Positions 34,832-46,689 of a stretch of DNA of 64,000 bases are shown in pieces (position 1 is the first letter of the stretch; each line of letters opens with the position of its first letter). The stretch is from Patella vulgata (taxonomy: Eukaryota > Mollusca > Gastropoda > Patellidae). The stretch spans positions 45,518,702 to 45,582,701 of the forward strand of contig NC_065881.2 of the NCBI RefSeq assembly GCF_932274485.2. The letters are read 5' to 3'. The translations under genes were made by a program, and so were the position numbers. The notes beneath the pieces are model-generated. The model saw nothing but the letters and a program-made list of their open reading frames with translations. It had not been told where the DNA came from and did not search any database.

Positions 34832-36710
34832 TAGTATGTTGCCATTAATTAATGAAAGATAAAGATACTGCTGACAGAAATAGATTTTATATTCTCAGGC
34901 ATTATAGTTTAATATACGGTAATCAAATGAACGGTCATACATTTCTAGGTAGTCAAATTATTTTGTAGTTGGTGAGAAAGATCTCAACCTTTCTGAGTTG
35001 AGCTTTGAAACTTCTGACAGTAGAAATCCAAAACTATGACTGACAAGTTTGGACAGTTATTTTTTTCACTGATTTAAATCTGTATCTGTAGGGCCTGTAT
35101 ACCTAATAATGGTATGAAACATACATTTGTTACTGAATAAGATTTGACAAGATTTATTTTTATATGCAGTACTCATTGTGATTGGATAAACATGTGGAAA
35201 TGGTCTATCTAAAACTAATCCAAAATTTAGATACTAATTTCACTGCATGTTTGTTTCCTTGTTATAAAGATTGAGGTCATTTAAAATGTGTTTAGATTGT
35301 ATATTAATAATTTATGAATTGTTCAAATACAATAAATCACAAGACTTAGTACCTAGATCTACCATATTTATTGGTTTATATGTAGAAATCACAATTGAAT
35401 GTATGTAAATTTGAAATAAATCTATTTTAAAGTTTTATTTTGACCTAATATCAAATTGATAAAATTGCAGTCCCTATTTACAGATAGCAGTTTAAACAAA
35501 AAATAGATTTCCTTATGATCAGTGAAAAACCAAATTAAAAAACAGAAACTGCTTGTTATCATATTTATCAATGTAAATCATTAAAGGTGATTAATATATT
35601 TATTATATAATTGTGATTTTTTGCTCAATACAACAAAAGTCTCACAAGAACTTATTATACTTGGTTGTGAATAGTTAATAAACAGGTATTTGTTGTGTTA
35701 GTTTTTTGTTTGTGTAAATCATTATCTCTGTGTGTAGTTGGTGGAAAAATTTATACTTGTATAATTCCATGTTTTGGGAATAATTTATACTTGTATAATT
35801 CTTTATTTTTGTAATATATAAATATTTAAAGATGCATTATATAAGAGCTAAATCTGCTTATTTTAGGTCTTTATTTTGGCTTCAAATGTTTTATAAATTA
35901 TTATTTAGATATATATTCACATGAAAACCCTATAATCAACTCTCTAGACCATCAAATGGTGGAGACTTAACCTGATTTAAATATGATCGCCATTTAATGA
36001 TTTAATTTTATAATGCAGAAACAAATTTGAGTCTCGATTAACATGTGATGTTGCCATGATAATAAAAAATCTATGCCACGTCTTATCAAAACTTCTCTTA
36101 GAATCAAGTAATTTGAATTAAATTTTCAATATATTAATTTTGAATTATCTATTTTCTATTTTGAAACTATTATGGCAAGAATGGCCAACACTTTATCTAA
36201 ATCTTACATAATACATGTTTAAACTAATCAATAATATATATATTACATATTTCATTTTAATAATATCGGTTTTAGGAATTGAGATGTGAACTTTAATAAA
36301 AGGTATTATGAATTATATGACATAAATTTTGAAAGGTATTATGAATAGTCTGTGATATAATACAAGGTTTTCTTTTTATGATTTTAATATTTATTTCTAC
36401 ATTTCCATAAAGTAAAAAACATTCCAATTGATGCAGTTTCCCAAATATTTATAATGGTAAACTTGGATGCTCATGTTGTATTCCAAACTTATTTGTATCC
36501 ATGATTAGGTGTTCTACACCATAACCTCTTCTGAAGATACTTCATCATAAGTAAATGCAGCCGAGCTGCAATGGGAGGTATCCAAATAGTTAAAATAATA
36601 AGACCTAAGTTGTAGATGGTATTGTTTCAGATTTGATTAAAACATGTGCATGGTTAAAACTGCTGAAAATGTGTAAACCCTGATAATAAAATCTGGTTAT
36701 TTAAAGCGAT
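34832..36710. other. NEK11 3' UTR and AT-rich intergenic sequence
   Basis: No gene or clear repeat. Contains AATAAA at 35331-35336 and another near 35412, which could serve as NEK11 poly(A) signals. A short TTTAAAGATGCATTATATAA at 35827-35846 resembles one end of TTAA MITE family 1. Confidence 0.5.
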
Positions 36711-37082
36711 AATTTCATATTTTCTAAGAAAGTCAAAACACAATTATTTCTATGTCTTTTGCTCAATAGGTTGTCAACTCACTATTATAAGATCATAGGT
36801 ATTATTCTCCCACTTAAAAATCCTTTGACCCTGGAAATAATAACACAATTACCTCCCTTGTTTTATACCCCCCCCCCCCCAAAGGAATAGCTATCTTCAA
36901 ACGTTTGAATTTGAAGTTGAAAATGATATTTTTGCCAATTTCTCAACTGACAATAGTGAATTATAGGATTAATAGGATTATTCTTTAACAAGGTAGGACT
37001 GTTAATAGATACCATCTTTTTTAAGGCTTTATTTTAATAATTTTTTAAAATATAACTTAAAAATATGAAATTTCAACTTTAA
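36711..37082. mobile_element. TTAA-ended MITE family 2, copy 1
   Basis: Left end TTAAAGCGATAATTTCATAT; the right end, inverted, reads TTAAAGTTGAAATTTCATAT. The body matches 38257-38594 (TTCTAAGAAAGTCAAAAC, TTGCCAATTTCTC, GGATTAATAGGATTATTCTT). Confidence 0.7.
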
Positions 37083-37384
37083 TATAGACATATTATCTTC
37101 TTATGTTTATACCATTTAATAATTGTGTTTTCTTTATAAAATATCAGTCAATGTAAATCAAAATATTTGCTGTGAATTAACACAATGTTCATATATATAT
37201 ATCTATACTGAGACACAATAAAACACACTACTGATTTGACTGAAAGTGCTGGCAAGACATAATGTAGCTGAAATATAATTTTTGTAGCAAGCATGATTGT
37301 AGGCTTGACATTTAACGACACAAGAAAATCAAGAACAAACCACAGATGATGCCATAACAACTTTACTTTACACTAAGGCTTGTA

Positions 37385-37450
37385 TGTGACATAGAGTAGG
37401 GTCAATTGCACAACCTCGTGGATTTTCTATTGATCCTTCCACTGCTTTAG
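37385..37450 (+). mobile_element. SINE-B remnant
   Basis: GAGTAGGGTCAATTGCACAA, CCTCGTGGATTTTC and CTTCCACTGCTTTAGAC are diverged SINE-B body words. Confidence 0.5.
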
Positions 37451-37815
37451 ACTTAAAAGATTCAAGTGTATCTCTCAAACGAAACATCATCAGTTTATAA
37501 AAGTGCTGTGTTTTCATTGCATCTCAGTATACCTTGAACTGACAAGATAGAGCTATGTTTATAGATTGCATTCCGTCCTGTCTAGAGAACAAGACATTAT
37601 TATTTATGATATAATGGCGTTTTATTAATTTTAAAATTTATGTTTTTTTAATTTATATAGTTTAGAATTCTTAATTCATCAGTTATTCTTTTTTCAGAAA
37701 GTTTTTTAATGGGAATAATGTGAATTAAATTGTCTCTCAACCACAAGCATATTTTGCATATTAGTGAATGAATTAAAACTGTTTTTTTAAATACAGTTAT
37801 CAATGGAGGGGTATA

Positions 37816-39023
37816 CAGACAACTCATCCCAAAGACAACTCATCCCAAGACAACTCATCCCAATAAAAGACAACTCATCCCAATATAAAAGACTACTCAT
37901 CCCAACTTTAAAACATGGGTAGAGTTATAAGACAAGTTATAAGACAACTCATCCCAACAAATTTAAGTGCCTGTTTTAATACAATTGCTTTCTTTGAAGA
38001 CCACTCAGACCAAAACCAATCTGATTTTGTTATCTTAAATGGACAATAACACTATTGCTGGCTTGACAGCTCCAGAAAATAAATAAGAGCCTTATTCTAA
38101 GTACTAGATGTTTAAGTGTCCTACCGGTTGTGTAAATTATCCATTACATCCTATTTTTTTTGTCCAGAGGGTTCGAAAATATTTTTAAATCCAAGTCACA
38201 TTTGAAAAGCTTTACGTTAGGCTTTTCAAATCATTTAGTTGAATTTTTCCAATTTTTTAAATTAGGTGCAAATTTTCTAAGAAAGTCAAAACGTAATTAT
38301 TTCTATGTCTTTTGCTCAACAGGTTGTCACACTTACAAGTCATTTACACAGGAAATAATAACACAATTACCTCCCATGTTTTCTATTCTCCACCATGGAG
38401 TAGCTTTTTTCAACGTTTGAAAATGAAGAGAAAAATGATATTTTTGCCAATTTCTCGGCTGGCAATAGTGAATTGTAGGATTAATAGGATTATTCTTTAA
38501 CAAGGTAGGACTGTTTATGGATACCATCTATTTTCAGGCTTTATTTTAATAAATTTTAAAAATATAACTTAAAAATTTGCTATTTCCGCTTTAAGATGAA
38601 ATTTGTATCACCAATTAATTGGAATATTGTAAAATAGTACAATTTGTTGACCAGAATAAAGATTGGGACATATTATTCAGTTACAACAAGAGTGGTATTG
38701 AGCCTTTAATAAAATAATGTATTATTTAATAAATTGTTGATGTAATAAATAATTTAACATTATTATTTTTATAAATTGTTGATCTAATAAATTCTTATAT
38801 AAATTGTTGATATAATAAATTTTTATATTACTGATTAATTCAATAAATAAAAAAAAAAACAATATTTGTTGCGGTATTTATTTGTAACTTGGAATGATTG
38901 GGTTTTTTAAAGTTGGGATGAGTTGTCTTCTAACTTGGGATGAGTTGTCTTTTGACTTGGGATGAGTTGTCTTTTATTGGGATGAGTTGTCTGGGATGAG
39001 TTGTCTTTGGGATGAGTTGTCAG
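37816..39023. mobile_element. Foldback element FB5 with 14-mer terminal arrays
   Basis: The left end (37816-37965) has six copies of GACAACTCATCCCA (one altered to GACTACTCATCCCA), with spacers A to ATATAAAA. The right end (38912-39023) has six inverted copies with the spacers in mirrored order, so the ends form a true inverted repeat. GTATA precedes and GTATT follows, a possible 4-5 bp target duplication. A TTAA MITE (38257-38594) lies inside. No coding capacity. Confidence 0.8.
38257..38594. mobile_element. TTAA-ended MITE family 2, copy 2
   Basis: Runs from TTAAATTAGGTGCAAATTTT to TTTCCGCTTTAA, and matches the copy at 36711-37082 through most of its length with small indels. It lies inside foldback element FB5. 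Confidence 0.65.
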
Positions 39024-39308
39024 GTATTCGATGGAGGAGTGTGGTAGACGGATACTTTAAATAAATTGTATACCCTGGTATGTGGACTATATTATATCAA
39101 TTAAGATGATAATATTGATAGTTCTTTTTACTACAGTCATCAATTATATACGCAAAAAATCTGTATCCTCAAGGACGGTAATAGTACAAATGAAAATAAT
39201 GTATCATATCCAGTACTATATAATAAAACGTTGAATTAATTTATGTGTTAACGTTTTCTTGGCATATATTCAAGTTTAACAACTGTTATTCCATATACTA
39301 TGAAAAAG

Positions 39309-39933
39309 CAGGCCCGTAGCTAGCGAGGTGGGGGAGAGCCATTGATGGGCAATACGAAGCGAACGACCAACGTGCCCATATCAGTGTGGGCGCCCCATAA
39401 AGCCGAGTGACATTTTTTTGGCGCCTAGACGAGATTGGCAGGACGCCCAACCAATGTCACTTAGTTTTATGAGCACCTCACCAAACATATGGTTATATAT
39501 GAGGCCTGCCCCAAATGTTGAGGCGCCTCATAATGGATCACCCGATTAACACCAAAACTTGATTGATGGAACACCCATAATGACATGATTGGTGGGATGC
39601 CTTATAATGATAATGTATGATTGTCGGGCCGCACATAATGCATAATGCCGAGTGACATTGGTTGGGCAACCACAACTTGATCAATGGGGCGCCCAAAATG
39701 GCATGATTAGTGGGCCGCTGACGATAAGATCATGGGCGCCCATAATATAAATGGCGGGGCACCCGTAATGCCGTGAGATTGGTTAGGCACCCACAAATGA
39801 ATTCGTATTCCTTCCTTCCAAACCATAGACCGGGCCATCAAGTGTAGGTACATCGGCGCCTCCCGAAGCCCAACCGGCACCCCTAGAAGCCCATGCCCCC
39901 CACCCCAACGTTTTTGAGCTAGCTACGGGCCTG
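39309..39933. mobile_element. MITE with CAGGCCCGTAGCTAGC ends
   Basis: CAGGCCCGTAGCTAGC at 39309-39324 is repeated inverted at 39918-39933. The interior repeats GGGCGCCCATAATG-type phrases. AAAAG borders both sides. CAG...CTG ends are common in hAT-type elements, so a hAT MITE is likely but not proven. A similar end, TGGCCCGTAGCCAGC, occurs near 43619. Confidence 0.75.
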
Positions 39934-39983
39934 AAAAGATGCAGGGTCCGAACTCTGCCGACCCTGAAGCGATTATGACTGTG

Positions 39984-39989
39984 TTTATT
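39984..39989 (-). promoter_or_regulatory. Probable ACP7 poly(A) signal
   Basis: TTTATT on the + strand reads AATAAA on the ACP7 strand, about 100 bases after its stop codon. Confidence 0.45.
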
Positions 39990-40088
39990 CATCACAAGAA
40001 TAACCGACAAGGCGACAACACAAAAATATTTTAATTATTATATGTAAAATAATGCAATGACATGTATTGTAATATTGTGTATTATTAT

Positions 40089-40282
40089 TCAGACATCCAG
40101 GGAAGATGCTTTACTTATCACAAACTGGTCCACAATTTTCTTCTTGTTGCTGTTCATATATTGAAAACGGAGTTCGGTCTGCGTGGGTTGCATTAAAATA
40201 TACCCGGTGTCAAAAGTTACATCGTCAAAAGCCCGCCAATCTACTTTTAATCGGAAAGATGGATCATTTAATTCAGGGTTGC
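40089..40282 (-). CDS. ACP7: ACP7 last coding exon
   Basis: Acceptor TCTCTATTTCAG. Encodes NPELNDPSFRLKVDWRAFDD ... QPTQTELRFQYMN and ends SKASSLDV before TGA (40091-40089). This is the C-terminal part of the phosphatase, following VNGAAG of the large exon. Confidence 0.92.
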
Positions 40283-43247
40283 CTGAAATAGAGAATGAAT
40301 AATTCATATTCGTGTTGTTTTGATATAAAAAATTTAACTAATAATCGGAAGACTTATCATAATGCATGGGCACTCTGAAATATTTTTTTTTACTCCAAAC
40401 AACCTTTATTTCCAATAAAACACATTTTTATTGTTTTTTCTTTCTTTTTATATGCATAGATGATTAATATTCCCTAAACTTGACTCTTTCTTTTAACAAT
40501 TCTGAAAAAAAACCGGAAATAAATTGAAGAGTGATCGTTGAGTTCTGTTTACATATTGTTACTGTTAAAACACTAGATTTTTATGATGTTTTCTTTCTGT
40601 TTATCTATAGTTAATTAATAATTCCTAAATTTTACTCTTTTTTTTAATATACTCTTCCAAAAAACTAGGGGATATTCAGAAACAATAAAAAACTGCGGAA
40701 ATGCTCTGCTGTTTTTATTAGAGGTAACCAGTGTATGTTAATAACAGGCCAATTGCCTACACATGAACATAAACAGTTCATATTGGCGGCTTATCTGACG
40801 GCCCCATTTCACTCGCAAAGATATACACCGTCAAAAGTGAAAATGGACGTTTTTGATTTTTGTCTTAATAATCCTCAGACATTCAGCAATTCGCTGTGGC
40901 ATGCTCCCAATCAACCGTCCAATCACGATTTGGGGCAATCTGACCCATTCCTCTTGCAGTGCCACGGCCAATTCTTGCAGTGTTGTCAGTTGACGTTGAC
41001 GTCGACGAACATGTTTCCCGATGAAATTAAACGTAACACACAAAAGTAAAGATACGCTAAACAGTAAATCTTATGCAAGAACCGATAGGAAAGCAAACAT
41101 GGATAGATAAACCAGCACGCGGCAGTTTTCATCAACCCTTCCTTGAAGTGTCAAATTTGACGATGAACCCCTCCCACGAGTATGGCGCTATTGCGCGTCA
41201 CATGTGCAGCTCAGTGGTTCTCTTGGGGCGATAAGTTCTTCATCTGTGAACATACTCTCAGAGCATGTCAAGTGTCCATGACTATTTATCATATCGCAAC
41301 CTGCATAGGTATTTGCATTTCAATATCCCCTACTTTTTTTGAAGAGTATAGTTCTGAAAAGAAAACAGAAATATATGTATTCACTATGATGACAATAAGA
41401 GTTCTTTCTACAGTGGGCTATTAGGGAAATTTCCCTGGACGGTGGCACAATGGCCTATTCTTATTTTTAATTCAACTGCCTAGGATTCTTTATTGTGGAC
41501 ACCAATGTGTATATGAGACCTGTTTTTTGTCCCGTATGGAAGTGTAGACATCATTCTTGTCAGGCCTTCCATCCTGCACCATTGGGGGGCCACGGGGGCT
41601 AAGTGGGTAAGATGTCGACTTGGTAGTCTGGAGGTAGTTTGATCGATCCCTGCATTGGCCGAGAAAATTCACTGGTATTTTCCAGTGTGGTTTACCCTTG
41701 TCTGTGGTGCAGGACAGAGGGCCTGACAAGGACAGCTGTCTAGTCCTTTCAGAAGGAACGAAAAACCAAGGTCCTGTGTATACATTGGCGTGCACATAAA
41801 AGATCCCTTGGCAGTTGGAATTCGATATAAGCGTAGGCGGTAAACCATAGTGTCGCTGCTCAGGCAAACTTTAACTCACAGCACACTGTCATTATCCCAG
41901 TCGGAGCAGAGTACGGTAGGACATTAAACCCCATTTCATTTCATTCTCCTGCACCATTGATACGGTGAATATAACTTTCCACGAATGGACGCCATATTCA
42001 CAAAGTAACTTACCTGCTGCTCCATTAACTATATAAACCGGTGCCTTGGGGTTTTTATAATCTAGCTGTACAGGTTTCAGTTTATAAACCGGATAAGATC
42101 GTTCATATTGATGATTGTGTCCAGCAAATACGACATCAACATGTTGCTGATATAAAAGATCCTCCAGGTAACTTCTGAACACAGGTGCTTCTTTCTCACA
42201 TCGCTCCATACAAATTAATGAAGTGCAATATAAAGGTCGATGCCCAAACACAACAATCCATGGACTATTTACACGATTGCTATTGGCCTTTAGTAGGTCC
42301 TTTTCCATCCAATGGTACTGAGTTGAATTGGGCATAAAGTCGTGTTCAGTAGAAAATGCTACGAAATGAATTCCCATGTAGTCAAATGAATACCAAAAAG
42401 GGGAACCTGACTCACTCTCGCTGTATGGCATGCTATTTCCAAGCCAGTTTAAGTAAGCAGAAAAGTTATATTGACGTTCATGGTTTCCAGGGGTTGTCAT
42501 ATATGGTACATAAGCTGTTGCTGGTTGCAGAAGATTCATGTAGCTGACCCATATATAACTATTGTTATGGGTTTCACCTCCAAATTTATCAGCATAGCTG
42601 ATATCACCAGCATGTACAATAAGCTGGAGGTTATCATTTTTAACGTGATCTGCTATATTGTTAGCTGTATCTTCCCCCCGTGTGACTCCGTGGTCCCCAA
42701 TAACTGCAACAAATGCATCCGAGGAATCAATCACACCAAAGTATGGAGGACTTTCATTTCTTAGTTTATATAGTAATCTTTTCTCAGTATATTTTTTTTG
42801 CATTGTGAAATTATAAATAGGACTATAGCCAAATCTGATATCGCCACATTTATAATATACTGTATTACCGACGAATGCGCTAAAATTTAACCTTACTTTA
42901 TTGAGTGTCATCTGAAACATCCCATCAGGATAAGTATATGCTTCACCTCCAGTGGTATAATTCAATACCAAAGCACTCTCCCCAAAGTTGCATGTTGGCT
43001 GAAAGTTTCCAGACTTATAAGGTGTTGGATTCAGCCATGTTACGACCGTCTGTTTTAGACCCGTGAGCGAAAGATGTATTCCTTGAACAGGTCCACTTCC
43101 TAGATGAATCTCTTCTTGGTATCTCAGAGCCGTTGCCTCTACAGAATATTCATTACCAAGTCCTGATCCTTGGAGTATACACCCACCCCCCAAACCTTCA
43201 ACACAATAAACCAGCACAGCTAAATAAATTGCTATTTTCTGCAACAT
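40089..43247 (-). CDS. ACP7: ACP7, secreted purple acid phosphatase (2 coding exons)
   Basis: Coding exons 43247-42014 and 40282-40089 join in frame (VNGAAG|NPELNDP) to give 475 residues; human ACP7 is about 438. Residues 1-18 (MLQKIAIYLAVLVYCVEG) are a signal peptide. After an N-terminal fibronectin-like part (~30-160) the metallophosphatase domain carries every PAP motif: GDHG (D185), GDISY (D215, Y218), GNHE (N255, H256), VFGH (H336) and GHNH (H377, H379). These are the ligands of the di-metal Fe/M centre that hydrolyses phosphomonoesters at acid pH. Several N-glycosylation sequons (NYT, NFS, NFT, NST) fit a secreted or lysosomal enzyme. All domain motifs lie in one 1.2-kb exon. The 1.7-kb intron (GTAAGT ... 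CTATTTCAG) holds a Tc1 element and SINEs. The gene converges on NEK11. Confidence 0.95.
40649..41350 (-). mobile_element. Tc1-like transposon C (internally deleted) in the ACP7 intron
   Basis: 702-bp element with ends TATACTCTTCCAAAAAACTA and the inverse of TATACTCTTCAAAAAAAGTA, each followed by GGGGATATT. It retains only a transposase tail on the - strand (41043-40831: TLQELAVALQEEW, LIGSMPQRIAECL), which aligns with the C terminus of element B. Same family as B and D. Confidence 0.88.
41440..41571 (-). mobile_element. Old SINE-A, inverted, in the ACP7 intron
   Basis: AATGGCCTATTCTTATTTTT, TTCAACTGCCTAGGATTCTT, CACCAATGTGTATATGAGAC, TCAGGCCTTCCATCCTGCA is the inverse of the SINE-A body, with many differences. 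A younger SINE-A is inserted in it. Confidence 0.7.
41585..41946 (+). mobile_element. SINE-A copy 2 with 13-bp target-site duplication
   Basis: Full-length SINE-A: head GGGGGCTAAGTGGGTAAG, B-box region TTTGATCGATCCC, body (ACATTGGCGTGC, AAAAGATCCCTTGGCAG) and tail CATTTCATT. TCCTGCACCATTG flanks it exactly at 41572-41584 and 41947-41959. Confidence 0.88.
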
Positions 43248-43297
43248 CGCGAGAGCTTTAGGTATTCACCACGATTTACTTTCTGGATTTCACAGAC
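42014..43297 (-). CDS. ACP7: ACP7 large exon (start codon at 43247)
   Basis: Donor GCAG|GTAAGT at the low end. The ATG at 43247-43245 opens the signal peptide. A good acceptor (TTTTTTTATTGACAG) lies at 43298 and upward, so the exon probably begins at 43297 with 50 bases of 5' UTR and a non-coding first exon lies further upstream on this strand. Confidence 0.85.
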
Positions 43298-44360
43298 CTG
43301 TCAATAAAAAAAAGTTCAATAAATACGCTCGCTGGCTGAGCCATCCCGTACTGTAGATTTTAGTTGTGCTAACAACTTTTGATATAAAAGGCCCCAACTA
43401 GTTGCCGTCTATTATTATTTTAGCCGCTCTCGCTAGTCAGGGGGTTTCGTATGACTATAAAGGCCCGGACGCCGCACACGCTAACTGTGCCGCTCCTTGA
43501 TTGAAATTTGAATACATGTGGATTGAGAAAAGTGGATGCGGGAGGGGGTTATAATAAATATTTTTTCAAAATCCCCACCTGTGGTTAAGAAAGGGGGGTT
43601 ATAGAGTATCAAGTACTGCTGGCCCGTAGCCAGCTCGTAAAATTTGGTAGGGCTGGGGAATGTTTTGGAGGGTCTGAGGATGTGGCCGAAATCGCGAGCC
43701 AGAGCGGGGGGTTTGGTGGTTTTCCCCTACAAAATTTTGAAAATTTGGTGCTCTCTCCTTGCATCTGAGTGCATTCCTGGGCCTCAAATTGAAGTGCCTC
43801 AGATAGGGTTTTATGGCTGAATTTTCTGAAATTTCCTTCTTCGACTCCCACGCCGATATCATCTTGAGGGTAGTAGAGAGTGTCTTTTGATTTACGCGGA
43901 GAACTCTAGGCTGTAGTATCAAATTTCAAGTGAAACTATAGGTATTCTATTATTCTATTCATAGAATTACAGTATAGGCTGCACAATAGGCACCTTATGT
44001 TAGACACACTAGGCACCCACATTTTAGGCGCCCGTAGGCACCCTACATTGGGTGTAGACAAATGCAAACATTTGAACCGGGGCCTTGTACGCGAACAAAT
44101 AAACCAGAGACTGTTTTAAACCTGTAACACGGGTATAAAAGGGCAGGTCCCAGGAAAATGGCGATACATTATGCAGCCTCTGGTACCATCAAGAGCTTGA
44201 GCTAATTTTGAACTATTTTTTCTTCCTATAGCGTAATGAGGTGGACAACCCCTTCATAATAACCCGCGCAGTTTGAAATTTGCGTGAATGTATGATTGAC
44301 ACAGACGGGCACTTGGTATCGTAGCAACAAAACAAAGCGACTCATGCTGGCGCGGCTCAT
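43298..44360. other. Region upstream of ACP7; no further gene recognised
   Basis: Probable ACP7 promoter and non-coding first exon lie here on the - strand; a TATA-like TTTTATATCA is present near 43380-43390. From about 43611 a TGGCCCGTAGCCAGC end and G-rich sequence look like a decayed MITE related to 39309-39933. Short GGCACCC words follow near 44000. Confidence 0.4.
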
Positions 44361-44495
44361 TCAAATATCATCAGCTTTGGACATCAGGCGATGAATAGTT
44401 GGAATGAGGTGCTGCTGATCCTGATGCGATGTGGTAGACGATGTAGTCACGTCATTAGGAGACGATGGTCTCTTTCTAATCACAAATGCATCCAT
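44361..44495 (-). CDS. Small ORF or first exon, MDAFVIRKRP...
   Basis: A 44-residue frame from ATG (44495-44493) to TGA (44363-44361): MDAFVIRKRPSSPNDV, then a Ser/Thr- and Gln-rich part (TTSSTTSHQDQQ) and LIPTIHRLMSKADDI. The start resembles the first exon of hAT/ZMYM-like proteins, which often open MDxFV(I/V)(R/K)K. That likeness is from memory and untested. The upstream 160 bases on this strand are rich in TCTCG/CTCGC, like a promoter. It may equally be a chance frame. Confidence 0.3.
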   Translation of the reverse strand: MDAFVIRKRPSSPNDVTTSSTTSHQDQQHLIPTIHRLMSKADDI

Positions 44496-45301
44496 CGTCT
44501 TGTCTTCGTCGCTATCGAATTCTCAATCTCAAAATGTTAAAAAATGTTCTGCCAGTTAATTCTGCCAGTGCAAATGGCAACACTGGACACGAGTCGGATG
44601 CTAGGCTGGTAGGACTACACGAGACGAGAGGAGCCGCGAGTACGAGAGAGTGATGAGCGAGTACATATATGGTGGCTGATAGTGGCCATTTTAAATCTCG
44701 CCCTTTTCATAACGCGACAACACGACATCACGACAGTATTGACGCAATCATACGACACTAAATTCTGTCGTATCATCGTGTTATTTTTATCGTAACGTCG
44801 AGATGTCGACTTATTGTCCTAGTCTCTTTCTACAAGTCACAAAAATACAGCTGTACTCATTACATCATATATAGGCCTAAGTAGTAGATTTGATAAATAT
44901 AAAAGAGATAGTAGGAAAACGTTGATTAATTATTTGTTTTCTCAAAATAATGAAACATTTTGTGTCCACTAGTGAATTATATTTGGTATTATATTAAAAA
45001 AATCTAGAATTACAATAGCAGGACCAAAGTGAGTTAGCTAAGTTAATTCCTTGAAGAAAAAGTGGTGTCGGGAGGTATCGAACAAGTAAGCATTCATTGC
45101 CATGTGTACGACACCCACCAATATTTATAGATGACTGGAGCTATAGTTTAAAAGTGATTTCAGAAGAGAGGGTGGGAAGGGGATTGTAAAAAAACCAAAT
45201 CGGGTCACATTCTTTAAAATCACAGCATTATCATAGTGCAGCACGTCACCCCAATAGTTGCAGGAGTTTTTTTGAATGAGGTGGAGAAAACGATTCGCAG
45301 C

Positions 45302-45538
45302 CTGTCATTGAACAACTGGCGTGGTTTTGAATCCCCGGTTGTACGTGACAAGGTGTAGGGTCGCCTGTCAAACCTCGTGGGTTTTCTCCGGGTCCTCCGG
45401 TTTCCTCCCACTGCTAAAGACCCCTACGCGCAAACGATTTATTGAAATAAAATTAAACCATATGTTAGTCCCGAAATGACCTAATTTGTGTCGAGTGGAC
45501 GTTAAACCCTCCCTCTCTCTCTCTCTCTCCCTCTCCCA
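45302..45538 (+). mobile_element. SINE-B, 5'-truncated, in FB1 unit 1
   Basis: Starts within the head (TGTCATTGAACAACTGGCGT), with B box GGTTTTGAATCCCCGG, full body and CT tail. The same insertion is in unit 2 (49866-50122), so it predates the duplication. Confidence 0.8.
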
Positions 45539-46344
45539 TTGACATCACTAATGGGATTGAGGCCTAGATGAGTAAAAATAGGCCCAGTAATATCTTCAAC
45601 TATGAACACACTCTAAAAGCCTCATACCCCCCCCCCCCCGTCACCCAAATAGATGCAGGAGTTTTTTTTATGAGGTGGAGAAAACGATTCGCAGCCGTTA
45701 TTGACCTTATCGCATATAGGCTTGCATCCGTTTGACACCACTAATGGGAATGGGGCCTAGATGAGTAAAAATAGGCCCAGTAATATCTTCAACTATGAAC
45801 ACACTCTAAAAGCCTCATACCCCCCCCCCCCCACGTCTCTTATTTAGTTTTACAAATAATTCCAGAATCAATAAAATGGTATCAATGATGTTTGATACAA
45901 CTGGAAAATAATATGTCAAAAATTGATTAAACATGAGAAATATTATTACATATTGAATCCGTATCAGTGATAACGTACATTTACTCAATATGTTCCTTCC
46001 AATGGATCATCATTTAACATGAAACAAGGAAAGCAGCGATCGAAGAAAAAGATTTAAAAACACACACATTTCAATATGACAGTAGTGATTCGGTCATGCA
46101 TTTACATTCGAGAGTGTCATGCTTTCTTTGAAAGTAATGATTGTGCCAAATTTGAACAAAGTCAGTTTATATTCGCGGCCTATAGGTAGAGTGTTGACAG
46201 ATCAAACGTAAAAAAACCCAAAGAAAAAACCAGACCTATAAAAATATATTTCTAAAACTCTTTTAATTTTGAAATAATATTGTTTTCGCGTGTGCTAAGT
46301 GTTTCAGCGAATACATGTAGTTACAGAAAGGGTATTGTAGATTA

Positions 46345-46500
46345 AGACTATAGCGCATGTGCAGTTTCAAACTTCCGAGACGACAAGTCGACAAGTCGAT
46401 GATACGACAAAACCAAACTGTCGTATCATCGACTTGTCGACTTGTCGTCTCGGAAGTTTAAAACTGCACATGCGTCATAGTCTTCATCTACAAGACCCTT
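46345..46500. repeat. Palindrome in FB1 unit 1
   Basis: About 70 bp each side of AAAACCAAACT (near 46410-46420) are near-perfect inverses: GACGACAAGTCGACAAGTCG, ATGATACGAC, and their inverse, flanked by CGCATGTGCAGTTT and its inverse. The similarity continues for about 280 bp on each side with more differences. The same palindrome recurs at 50936-51090 in unit 2. Confidence 0.85.
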
Positions 46501-46689
46501 TCTACAACTATTCGCTAAAACACTTATCACACGTGAAAACAATATAATTTCAAAATTAAAAAAGGTTTAGAAAAAAATATATTTTCATAGATCTGGTTTT
46601 TTTAAGGTGTTATCTGTCAACCCTCTGGTATAACTACAGACTGCGGAACTAGATGTTCAAATTTGGCATAATCATTACTTTCAAAGACA

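Noticed and set aside
37816-37965. CRISPR-like array of short direct repeats
   Set aside because: The 14-mers have very short, irregular spacers and are matched by an inverted array at 38912-39023. They are subterminal repeats of a eukaryotic foldback element.
46359-46547. Frames such as 46359-46547, 50854-51060 and 50950-51138 that encode the same peptide on both strands
   Set aside because: The palindrome at these places makes identical peptides appear on opposite strands. They are an effect of the inverted repeat.
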